The notes under the pieces were generated by a model. That model ran no database searches. It was not told the DNA's origin and saw nothing but the letters and a program-made list of their open reading frames with translations. A stretch of 64,000 nt of DNA from the NCBI GenBank assembly GCA_035771165.1, contig JAWNZC010000001.1, positions 4,156,001 to 4,220,000 of the forward strand. The letters run 5' to 3'. The DNA comes from Paragorgia papillata (lineage: Eukaryota; Cnidaria; Anthozoa; Scleralcyonacea; Coralliidae). Both the position numbers and the translations under genes were made by a program. Below, piece after piece: positions 37,731-47,807 of this stretch. How positions within the stretch are numbered: the first letter of the stretch is position 1; each line of letters opens with the position of its first letter.

Positions 37731-38339
37731 TATTACTAGAAATTGTGTCGGAAAATGTCGGAATCATCATTTTGACGGATGGTGTCTAATCAATGGTGTA
37801 ATTATTTTTCAAAATGGCGACTGCAGCGACTATTCTTTTTTAAACAAAAAAACTCAACAAATAGAGAGTGTATACACAGAAAAGCTCTAAGTTGGAACTA
37901 TTTGAAGGTGATAAAGTGTTTAGTCATAAAATTATTTGAAGTTTGGGTCAGTTCTAATCACTATGTGGAATTGAAGTCTTAGACAGCTGTCAAAGCGTGA
38001 AGTTGAACAATGAGCATTATTTAAATTTACATGACGAAACTACGACAGTTAAAGACGTCTGTTTTAAATTTCTTGGTTATTCTTCTCAGGCTTGAAATTT
38101 TACTAAAACAATTAGTCACCTCAGTCTCAGTGATTATCGTTTATATTTACCTCGCCGCTTCGCGGCTCGGTAAATATTCAACGATAATCACCTCGACTTC
38201 AGGGACTAATTGTTAATCAAAATCGACATTTCATTGGTTGAATAATTGATAGTGGCTAGTTGGACGGAAGTTAAATTTTTATATACAAGGGACATTTGAA
38301 AATCTGTGTTGCTTGTTCTTTCGGAAGCCCTGAAGGGGT

Positions 38340-39295
38340 TTCAAATTGTATCTGGCGACTGAAACTTGTCAAGAACCAAACCTCTGGAACCAAACAGCAG
38401 TTGAACAGCAAGTATTCGGTGGCTTATGCCTGGTTTCGAAAGGGAAAGCGGTGAGTACTGAAGTGGCGTGTTGCCCGAGGTGCGGTATCTTGTTAGTTGT
38501 GGAACAAGATGGCTAGTAATTTCAGAACTACATATCGTTGAAGGAAATGGTGTACGTTTGTTGTTACGTGTTGAATGAGCTTTCATTTGATGTATCGTTC
38601 AAAATTCTGCGTTTTATTAAACTTGTTAAAATGTCCAAAATGTGCGAACCACTGTTTGAAATAATATTACAACAAATAAACAGGAAATTGACTTCTCACA
38701 AGTGTTACAGAATTTTAGATTTCTTTTGAAATATTTAACGCACAACATTGATATATATATATCACGCTATCTGAATGTACTTCACCGATGCTGTCCCACA
38801 TGCAGTTGTCACCGACGATCGCATGTGTATAAGTAATTGATGAAATTCATTCAGATTGTTCCAAGCTACACTGAGTTAAACGGGAAATATTTAAAAAATG
38901 GAAAAACGTCTGTCGTTTTGGCTGATTGCGTCGATTTCCTGTATATTTGTAATGAAATATTATTTGGAACAGTGGTTCGCACATTTTGGACAGTATAACA
39001 AGTTTCATAAAACGCAGAATCTTGAACTCTACATCAAATGAAAGCTCATTCAACATAACAACATATACGTACACAATATATTTCAACGATGCGTAGTTCT
39101 GAAATTACTAGTCATCTTGTCAGTCCACAAATGACAAGATAATTATATGCCGTATAGCCGCCGTGCCACATCGGCTAGGACAAGTTTGCTGCTCACCGCT
39201 TTCTCTCTTGGAACCATTCAAAAGCCGTCGATTACTTGCTGTTTAAAATTTGTTTAGTTCTTGACAAGTTTATCCGCTGGTAAATAAGCGATTTG
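38340..39295. repeat. Inner palindrome, arms about 390 bp
   Basis: Landmarks of the left arm (GACTGAAACTTGTCAAGAAC, GATGGCTAGTAATTTCAGAA, GAATGAGCTTTCATTTGATG, AAATGTGCGAACCACTGTT) appear as reverse complements in the right arm up to 39290. The centre holds a short TA tract and the 112-bp repeat of 38762-38876. The 63- and 79-codon frames NELSFDV... and LRF in the arms are the same sequence seen on opposite strands. Confidence 0.8.
38762..38876. repeat. Dispersed 112-bp repeat next to (TA)n, copy 2
   Basis: Near copy of 2968-3079 in the same orientation; here it forms the loop of the palindrome at 38340-39295 and again follows a TA tract. Confidence 0.8.
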
Positions 39296-41162
39296 CCATA
39301 ACCAGTGGGAAAACACACAGGGTGTCTTTTCGTTCGACAACAATCGTCTGCTTTTCTTTGATGCGTATAAATCCATCTCTATTTGTTTCTCGCAGTGCAT
39401 ACTTCAATGCAGCATTGAATAAATCAACGTTTCTCGAGGCCATAACAAATAAATCTAAGATACCGACAACATCGAATACTCTTGAAAACCGCAGTAAATG
39501 TACATATTTCATGTATATATATATATATATATTTCATTGAAGAAGCGCATGCTCAGTTGCGACGGAAGCTAAATTTTGGCAAGAGACGGATGGATTATCC
39601 CAACGATCGGAAATTGCGGCTGTCGACTGGGACCTAATCCAGGCTGACCTGGATTAGCTACGCATTGCGTAGAACGAATATCTCGCGTGTATAAACGTCA
39701 TCAATACACGCGAGACCAAGCGAGGCTGGCGCGAGATGAATCAGGAGCGAAGGAGCGTTGTGGTACATGTGGGTTCATACGATAAAATTAGGAAGATAAA
39801 GGACAATTATGGAACGATTGAAGAGGATACTAGGGATATTGTAGGATATCAAGCATTTGTTGACTTGAAATCAAATATGGCGAAAAAATTAGACGAGAAC
39901 AAGGTGCGATCTAGTATCGTAAACTTCCATGTTAAATGACTAAAATCTGTTTTTTTTTTTGCCGTTTACCACCGGCCCCCAAAAGAAGTCGGGTTGTCTT
40001 TTTGGCAGACGTGTGTTCCCAATTGGCCTTTAAAATGGATTTGGACAAACCCAATCAACTATGGAACATGAATAAAGATCTGAACTATCAGATAACTTTG
40101 ATTGATTTTTTCTTTGTCTCGATTTTGTTTTTGGCTATATATGGACAGTTCACTTGTTATTGTTTTGCGCGTGTGTGTGTTTAGAATTTAGTAAATTTCA
40201 TCAAGCTCGGCCGACAACTCACTTGAGCCAGCACGCACGTGGCCTGCGAACTGCCCCATGAAAGTGGCCGATTTTCTATGCGATTTCCGATCGACGGGCA
40301 CGGCCCGCGTGAGAAGGCTCTGGGAACGAGATTGCGTTGTATACATGCAGTTGGCCCTTTCTCTTCGATAAAATGCTATCTTTCATGAGCAACGGAACCA
40401 TCACCGCGATGACTTGTTTTTATCCATTTCGTTCATCGCTCGGGGTCTTTCTTTAGCGTTGAAAACCGAACAAAACACCATCCTTTGCTCGTAAGGAGCT
40501 TCTACAGGTTCATACGTGTTATAGAAAATTTCTTGCACGATACTATCCACTTAGAATGGGCGTAAGCGCGAGTTATTCGATAAAAATTCAAAAAAAAATG
40601 TTCACCTTTGATATGCCGACTTTGTTGCCGGAACGACTTCTTGTCCACATTTTTTGCATCTTGGACGTAGTCCGAAGACGTATTGCAATGGAAAATGTTC
40701 TGATTTAGTTTGTTTGTGATTAACGAACATGTTACGTAAAGTAACATGCTCACGCGGTCGAACATCGCTTCTTCAAAAATAATGTTTGGTGCAGGTTTTT
40801 GCCAGGATAAGTGCTACTTGTTTTTTGTTTATTGGAGCCAATGTGTTTGCACTGACCAACAGTTCGATCAGGCGCTATTTACGTGTGGATATACAAATAT
40901 ATAGAGCGGAATCGTTGTATTTGCACATGAACGTGCAAACATATCCTTTTATGAATACAGTAATATATTATTGAATGGAGACTTATTATTATTGTTAACT
41001 GATGTGCCTGAGATGGTTTCAACTGATAATAAAAATTATCAATTGCAATACAGTGAGTCGATCGTTTTCTGGTGATGTATTTTTGCCAGCTAACAATGAG
41101 CCTTTTGTGTCACATGAGCATGTCTTTAATCAAATATTTTCAAGTTCTTCATTAATTTACAG
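39296..41162. other. No confidently identified gene
   Basis: The clearest short frame is 39736-39939 (+), 67 codons, starting ATG and rich in charged residues (YDKIRKIKDNYGTIEEDTRD). I recognise no family and no splice context. Parts near 40290 and 40480-40660 are inverted partners of 36.2-37.0 kb. A short TA tract lies at 39514-39533. Confidence 0.4.
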
Positions 41163-41397
41163 CAGTTGTTTGTTTACAATTGGTGTCCATACTGTTGCAA
41201 TATTTAGACCTCTCCCAAAAGTATTCAAAAGTTTTGGCTCTCATTCAAGAAACGCATGTGGAATCAATGCCTTGTTCATCTGGAACTTGCATTTTAGCTT
41301 CAGTTGAGGGTATAGAAAACTTGGTGAAATATTTTCAATTCAGTACATCATGTTGTCCTCAAGACATAATTTTAAGCAGCGAAGTTCAACCAGACGT
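41163..41397 (+). CDS. Candidate internal exon of an unidentified gene
   Basis: The frame entered in phase 1 after the acceptor TTAATTTACAG stays open for 77 codons and ends in phase 2 at a GTGAGT donor. It reads, in part, LQLVSILLQYLDLSQKYSKV and later LASVEGIENLVKYFQFS and CPQDIILSSEVQPD. The mix of hydrophobic and polar residues looks protein-like rather than low-complexity. I cannot name the family. It lies 5' of the isocitrate lyase exons on the same strand but does not resemble that enzyme. A competing frame overlaps its first half. Confidence 0.4.
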
Positions 41398-42477
41398 GTG
41401 AGTCGTGTCTACTGCCTAGCTTATAGTCAGTGTGACCAGACCTGGTAATTGATGTGGCTAAAAATTGAATAAAGCTTCTGATGGGCTCAAACTTAGATCC
41501 CCCCCCCCCCCAACATTAGGCATCTTCCACCCCTACTGTAAATCACTGCAATACTGAAATAACAGCGTTAACATTTTGATTAGAGGCTGTTTATCAGATA
41601 ATATGTGAACATGAAAAACTAAATTATTACATACCCCTTCAACTTTTTTAGACATTAACCTTATAAAAACTATTTATTAATTATATTTTTCTCAAATTAA
41701 ATTTGTCAGTTACTGTTTATAATGTTATAATAATAATATTTGATCAGGAAGCTTTTTCACATTACATGATTTTCTAAAAGGACCTGTTTATAATCTTTAT
41801 ATCTTCTTTTGTCTGTAGTTTGTTTCATTGCAATAATTATACGTTGTTTAAAATTATAGTAAGCGCATGTACACGTCATGCCTAATTACTTTTTAATATG
41901 TTCTTGTGTGCACGCGTATAATTATATCATTGAGTCGTTGAACAAGACCAGCAGTCCGAGACGCATGTACGCATTGCGGATCTATTTTTTATTTTGGTGT
42001 CCTATTACACTACACGTGTTTTAGGGTGAAGTGGTCAATTCGACAAATACAAATGTTGCGCCAATTCAGTAATCGGCAACTAATATTTATAATACTTTTC
42101 GTCTTGTTGTCCCTAGGAATGCAAGCTGTTCAAATGGCCAAAGCTGGATTGAAGGGTATTTATCTTAGCGGCTGGCAAGTTGCTGCCGATGCCAATCTGG
42201 CTGGTCAAACGTTTCAAGATCAGAGTTTATACCCGGCCAACTCTGCCCCCAAACTTGTCGAAAGGATCAACAATGCCTTCCAGAGAGCTGATCAGATCCA
42301 ACATATGGAAAACAGTCATCAGAAAATTGACTATTTTCTCCCAATCGTGGCGGATTGTGAGCCTGGGTTTGGCGGACCATTGAATGCCTTTGAAATAGTT
42401 AAAAACATGGTAAGCTCAAGCTGGAGTTCTACTCGTCTCTGAGTACATAATTATTAAATGTCTATCTCAGGGTTGGG

Positions 42478-42652
42478 GATTTACCAACTGTCCTTAATAG
42501 CCGGGTGTCCGTAATAGCTGGGTGTCCGTAATAGCGGGGTGTCCGCAATAGTGGGGTGTCCGCAATAGCCGGGTGTCCGCAATAGCGGGGTGTCCGCAAT
42601 AGCGGGGTGTCCTTAATAGCCGGGTGTCTGTAATAGCGGGGTGTCCGCAAGG
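42478..42652. repeat. Minisatellite, about 18-bp unit
   Basis: About ten copies of a unit like GGGGTGTCCGCAATAGC lie in the intron of the isocitrate lyase locus. The frames rich in DTPLLRTPRY on the - strand are its translation. Confidence 0.92.
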
Positions 42653-43734
42653 CGAGAGTTGACTGTAATGGTTTATGTGAGCCCCCACGATGAGCTCTTT
42701 GAGCTCTTGGGGCAAATGTAAAGCTCAAATATTGTTTAAATAAAAAAACATTTAAAAAATATTAATTATGATTTTAAGTCTACAGTAGTTCACCAAAAAA
42801 TTGTTAATTGTTTCCACGAACAAGGAAAACAAAACTTCTTCGTGTGTAATTAGAAACCATTTGTCAAGATCCCACAACTATAAATATAACTGTTCGTCAA
42901 TGTTGCATCAGCTGATTTCATTAGGTCATCAGCTAACGTCTCTATCAGAGAGTGTTCCTTATAATTATATAAAAACTGGCCTAGGTTAAAAGGATTTATT
43001 TTAGTTGACAACTTGTTAAGCATCAAAAGCTAGGTTTTAATATCAATATCAATATATATCAATATATATATATATATATATCATAGACAATAACCAGGAA
43101 ATCTCAAGCCAGAAAAACTTGGTATCCATAGTTGCACAGTGATAAATACATACTGTATATTAAAATCCGTGGCTATCCCGTGGTTAGCAGTATAATTTGT
43201 TTCAGTCAGACCACGGGAGGTGGAGGGAAGACGTTTTTTTACTCATTTCAAGAATGAAGGCAAACACCAAAGTCTCCAGTCCTTGATAACTATCGACACT
43301 TTTCTGATCATTCACTCAAACAAAATTCAAACTGTATTATGCATGAAGACACTGGCAAACTTTTTGTCATTCTGTAAAAAAACAAAAAAATGAATAATTA
43401 AATTTTGGGTTTGGTAAGCTCTAGAATATCATTTCTAAATTTCTAAAGTCTTTTCTGGTAAATAAAACCAAACAGTTCCAAGTCACTTTCTTAATGTACT
43501 TTTGTTACACCAATTATTCAGATTCACGTATTTGTGTTTTAAGCTCACATAATATTTAGAAGATTTCAACTAGACAAAGTTTATTGTTTATATATATGTA
43601 TCCATCTTGTACTGTGTGATTAAGTTACAAGAAACAATATTACAATAGTTATAATAAATTATTAGGGTGCTGGTTAACTTGTAGTTACATAAGGTAATGA
43701 TACAAGCCTATAAGTTTTTTATATTTTTCTTAAG
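42653..43734. other. Intron of the isocitrate lyase locus, no coding signal
   Basis: AT-rich sequence with a TA tract near 43057-43082. A short inverted pair, CCGTGG near 43168 and CCACGG near 43211, is the only structure noticed. Confidence 0.6.
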
Positions 43735-44655
43735 ATCAAAGCTGGTGCGGCAGGAATAAATTTGGAAGACCAACTTGCCTCGGAGAAGAAATGTGGTCAC
43801 ATGGGTGGCAAAGTATTGGTGCCAACTCAGCAGTTCATCAGACTTCTCAATGGTGCTCATTTAGCTGTAGATGTCATGGGAACCACCACTGTTATTGTTG
43901 ACCGCACTGATGCCAATTCTGCTGGACTGGTTACCTCGGACATTAATCCTAGGGATAAACCATTCCTCACAGGTGAAAGGACTCCTGAAGGCTTCTTCCG
44001 TTGTCGAGCTGGTCTTGACCAAGCTATAGCACGTGCCTTAGCATATGCACCATACTGTGATGTCCTATGGTCCTGTGGTGTGAAACTGGTAAACCCAACC
44101 CATGGAGGAAGCCAGCAGGTTTGCCCAAGTCGTCCATGCCAGGTTCCCAGGAATACCACTTGCCTACAACTGCTCACCATCTTTCAACTGGAAGGCAAAT
44201 CTTAATGATCGTGAAATCAATATTTTCCAAAAAGAGCTTGGCAAGCTTGGATTCAGGTTCCAGTTTGTAACCTTGGCTGGATTCCACTCCCTAAATCATG
44301 CTATGTTCAAACTGGCAAGGGATTACAGAGATAATGGAATGACCGCATACACGAAGATTCAAGAGGATGAGTTTGCCCTGGCCAAGTTTGGCTTCACTGC
44401 CCACAAGCATCAACGTGAAGTTCGTGTGTCGTACTACGATGCTATAGCAATGGCAGTGAGTGGGGGAAATAGCTCAGTGACTGCATTGAAGGGCTCCACA
44501 GAAGATGAACAATTTAAAAGTCAACATAAACTCTAAGCAAACACGTTCGTGGAAATAATTAACAATTTTTTGGTGAACTACTGTAGTCTTAAAATCATAA
44601 TTTATATTCACATAGAGGAGAAGCCTGTTTACTATTTTTATATTTATTATGTACT

Positions 44656-45020
44656 CAGAGACAAGTGGCTTACCATGTTTTTAACTATTTCAAAGCCATT
44701 CAATGGTCCGCTTCACAAACCCTGCTTCACAATCCGCCACGATTGGGAGAAAATAGTCGATTTTCTGATGACTGTTTTCCATATGTTGGATCTGATCAGC
44801 TCTCTGGAAGGCATTGTTGATCCTTTCGACAAGTTTGGGGGCAGAGTTGGCCGGGTATAAACTCTGATCTGGAAACGTTTGACTAGCCAGATTGGCATCG
44901 GCAGCAACTTGCCAGCCGCTAAGATAAATACCCTTCAATCCAGCTTTGGCCATTTGAACACCTTGCATTCCTAGGGACAAGACGAAAAGTATCGTCAGTT
45001 GCCGCAACATTTGTATTTAT
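44656..45020 (-). pseudogene. Inverted partial duplicate of the first isocitrate lyase exon
   Basis: On the - strand this encodes the same [20 protein letters not shown] and [20 protein letters not shown] block as 42117-42409, with a few substitutions. The acceptor (CTTGTCCCTAG) and donor (ATGGTAAGC) are also copied. A 5-bp insertion after GCAGGGTTTG breaks the frame, so the copy ends in FVKRTIEWL and a stop. It is tail-to-tail with the main locus, and flanking intron sequence was duplicated with it (GTACTCAGAGAC near 44652 mirrors GTCTCTGAGTAC near 42440). Confidence 0.88.
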
Positions 45021-45393
45021 CGAATTGCGGGTTTGCCTTCAGTGTTCTGTTCACTTCTTTATGAAAATATTAGAAAAAATGTTTTTTGGTGTCGTTCTAT
45101 TTAAAGCTGTGTTAAAGAAAAGTCTTCCCAAATAATACGGATATTTCTTTTAAAACATTCAGAATTAGGTGGGAAATACGACATTACAGTATAGTCTTTT
45201 GGAATTGACACGAATTTTGCCCCCTGTTGATAACATTTTTGATAGGTAATTTGTTTTACATCGAACCGTCTGTCTCAGAGCACTTATTACAAGCAAGCTT
45301 TGATGGCAACAATTTAATCTGTAATATTAAAATAGATCAGTAACAACGCTCTCTTTGGGAAACTTGGTCTCAAAAATAATTATGACCATTAGG
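45021..45393. repeat. Outer right arm of the 35.7-45.4 kb inverted repeat
   Basis: Reverse-complement partner of 35743-36170, joined directly to the inverted isocitrate lyase exon copy. It holds about 90 bp near 45140-45240 that are missing or replaced in the left arm. Confidence 0.75.
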
Positions 45394-45395
45394 CA

Positions 45396-45945
45396 TAGTA
45401 TATAGTATATAGTATATATAGTATATATAGTATATAGTATATAGTATATAGTATATAGTATATAGTATATAGTATATAGTATATAGTATATAGTATATAG
45501 TATATAGTATATAGTATATAGTATATAGTATTTAGTATAGTATAGTATATAGTATATAGTATTTAGTATATAGTATATAGTATATAGTATAGTATAGTAT
45601 ATAGTATATACTATCTATACTATCTATACTATATACTATATACTATATACTATATACTATATACTATATACTATATACTATATACTATATATACTATATA
45701 CTATATACTATATACTATATACTATATACTATCTATACTATATACTATATACTATCTATACTATACTATACTACACTACACTACACTACACTACACTACA
45801 CTACACTACACTACACTACACCACACCACACCACACCACACCACACCACACCACACCACACCACACCACACCACACCACACCACACCACACCACACCACA
45901 CCACACCACACCACACCACACTACACTACACTACACTACACTACA
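45396..45945. repeat. Composite microsatellite: TATAGTA heptamers, their inverse, then CTACA and CCACA pentamers
   Basis: 45396-45610 is (TATAGTA)n. At about 45610 the orientation flips to (TACTATA)n, so the two halves can form a hairpin of over 100 bp. From about 45765 the unit becomes the pentamer CTACA, then about 20 CCACA units, then CTACA again. Low-complexity, non-coding. Confidence 0.95.
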
Positions 45946-46042
45946 CTTAAGCTTCATAATTTGAAGGAAATGATAGCTCAACTCGCGGGAAAAAGTGTCC
46001 CATTATTTGAGCTATCATTTCCTTCAAATTATGAAGCTTAAC
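45946..46042. repeat. Palindrome of about 97 bp
   Basis: TTAAGCTTCATAATTTGAAG and AAATGATAGCTCAA on the left are mirrored by TTGAGCTATCATTT and CTTCAAATTATGAAGCTTAA on the right. The left-end sequence TTAAGCTTCATAATTTGAAA returns near 46238. Confidence 0.85.
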
Positions 46043-46712
46043 CAACTATTAAAACCACCATCTGATTGGACAACCTTTTTAAACGAAACCTCACCCCCAT
46101 ACCACCCCCCGGTAATCACGCCCCCCGGAAACCCTAAACGGAATCACAACCCTCCGGAAAAATGGACCCCTATAGGATTTTTACCTTTATGTGTTCAAGT
46201 TTAACATCCCGCTTGTGGGATGGTTTTATTAGATGGTTAAGCTTCATAATTTGAAACCGATGATACCTCGCGAGTTGGACTTCTGGTTAATCCTTGTTCT
46301 GTGACCAGGCGCCCCTTTCCCCCGGGCAAGTTTTAAATTTGCAAGTTTCACCGGGCAGCATATCATTGAGCATTAAACAACAAATCAATCAAGAGAAAAA
46401 TGTTGACACTTCGACAATAGTCTCATCAATCATCTGTCAAAAAATTATCTCCGTGATTCATAAGCAAACTCGTGACCATGCGCAGTACATTTTCCGGGGG
46501 TGCATGCCCCCGACCCCCCCTAGGAATGGTTTACCAAGGTTAAAAAAATTCTAGATCCGCCCCTGCAGCACCCCCCCCCCCCCCGCCCCCCTACCAGATC
46601 AAGCTGGATCCATCACTGCAAAACACAGCGACAAAACACAGCGAGACAACTTGCTATTTGGCTTTCTGTTTTAATTTAATAAAGGAGATTTCAAGGAACT
46701 TTCAACGAAACG
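46043..46712. other. No supported gene; C-rich stretches
   Basis: Contains a C-rich segment near 46090-46135, a CCCCCGACCCCCCC motif near 46507 and a poly-C run near 46568-46584. The 69- and 86-codon frames show no domain. Confidence 0.5.
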
Positions 46713-46715
46713 TGA

Positions 46716-46959
46716 AGACATGCATTGGGATTGAACTGTAGTGTAGAAGCCAAGGATTTATTGATCAAGGCTGAGCGCGAGGTTCTCTGGCCTACACGTG
46801 GCATGGATAGCCTGCGAGTGGTGATTCACACCATGGTCACACGCAGCGGACGCAGCGTGATTCGACTTCCCGCGGACACGCGCCATGTTTTGGCTTTCAG
46901 TGGCATGTCGAGCATGTGGGAGTTTAAAAGTTTTAAACACACGGAGCCCTGGTTTGATG
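46716..46959 (+). CDS. Candidate exon of an unidentified gene (5' side of the 48-bp satellite)
   Basis: The frame is open from 46716 (an in-frame TGA precedes it at 46713) to a GTAAGC donor after 46959, ending in phase 1. It encodes DLLIKAEREVLWPTRGMDSL, then RVVIHTMVTRSGRSVIRLPA, then SMWEFKSFKHTEPWFDG. It is markedly richer in G, C and CpG than its surroundings, as expected of an exon. The first ATG in frame is at 46803, so it could be a first coding exon; a 5' acceptor around 46735-46747 is an alternative. I do not recognise the family. Confidence 0.5.
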
Positions 46960-47652
46960 GTAAGCAAACATAACTACATATTAAATATTTCCTTTCTTCA
47001 AAGAATCCACTCTTATGTATATTTAATATTCAACTGATACGAATACAAACGAAATGGCACCCTTAAACGATGTGGTCTTTTAATATCGTAGCCAAATTGA
47101 AAATATGTCAGTCTTGCAGCTCATTGCCAAGCCTGTACGGAGACACCGTTTAAATATTTCAAAAACTGGTTCCGAAAACCTTTATAATAAAATGTTTTGA
47201 CCCGGTTAAGCCAAAGTTCAAACGAGTTGTGTTTATGTTAAATTAGTTAAATCACAGGCACCCAGTCAAGGTCTCGTTTCATTTATATTTTGCCTTATTG
47301 TAACATCAGTACATATATGATAATTTATAAATCCAAATAATATGTGTCTTATTTACCCTAGATGGTTAATATTAATGCTGAGTATAAATTCTGATGTTGA
47401 TTCTCACAGAGTAGCGTACTAGTGGCGACTATTTATAAGGGTCTGCTGATCAAGTTACATAACACTGATATTTTTGGCAGTTTTTGCAATCTGACACCTG
47501 TTGAAAAACTTGAAATTTAGGGAAAGAATTTATAGAATTCTGAAGATTATAAAATACCAAAATTACATATTTACATGATTTTTTGGTGGATAATTTGCAA
47601 CAAACTTTTCAGTCAGTTTGATTATGACTATGCATTCTGTGCATACAAATAA
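46960..47652. other. AT-rich probable intron, no coding signal
   Basis: Follows the GTAAGC donor and runs to the inverted repeat that brackets the 48-bp satellite. No reading frame of interest is seen. Confidence 0.5.
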
Positions 47653-47684
47653 TTTAGTGGATACCCTGCTGACAGAGTGCCCAC
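47653..47684. repeat. Left inverted repeat bracketing the 48-bp satellite
   Basis: TTTAGTGGATACCCTGCTGA and CAGAGTGCCCAC. Sixteen bases, GCTGACAGAGTGCCCA, have an exact reverse complement at 55469-55485 beyond the array. Confidence 0.7.
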
Positions 47685-47807
47685 TTGATGATGGGGAAAT
47701 CTTGCAATTTACCACAAATCGAACTCTTAATAGTGAAAAGAGTACATATCGGTTTTCTTTGTTTGGAAAAAACTATGTCTCTCTCAGTCTCCGGAGGTCC
47801 CAATATT

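Larger units (their letters stand above)
42117..44536 (+). pseudogene. Isocitrate lyase (glyoxylate cycle), two 3' exons, frame-broken
   Basis: The enzyme splits isocitrate into glyoxylate and succinate. Exon 42117-42409 (acceptor TTGTTGTCCCTAG, donor GTAAGC) encodes [20 protein letters not shown] and [20 protein letters not shown] and ends in EIVKNM. Exon 43735-44536 encodes [20 protein letters not shown], which includes the KKCGH catalytic signature, then [12 protein letters not shown] and the end VTALKGSTEDEQF before TAA. Two frame breaks lie in the second exon: an 8-bp near-duplication after CTATGG near 44070 and a 2-bp excess just before ATGGAGGAAGCC near 44100. Together they separate the frame with the active-site cysteine from the frame with the C-terminal third. 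Upstream exons for the N-terminal part are not found. Either this is a recent pseudogene or the breaks are assembly errors; the rest is well conserved. Confidence 0.88.

Noticed and set aside
43160..43225. Possible tRNA or small RNA hairpin in the isocitrate lyase intron
   Set aside because: There is a short inverted pair but no cloverleaf, no A or B box and no GTTCRA motif.
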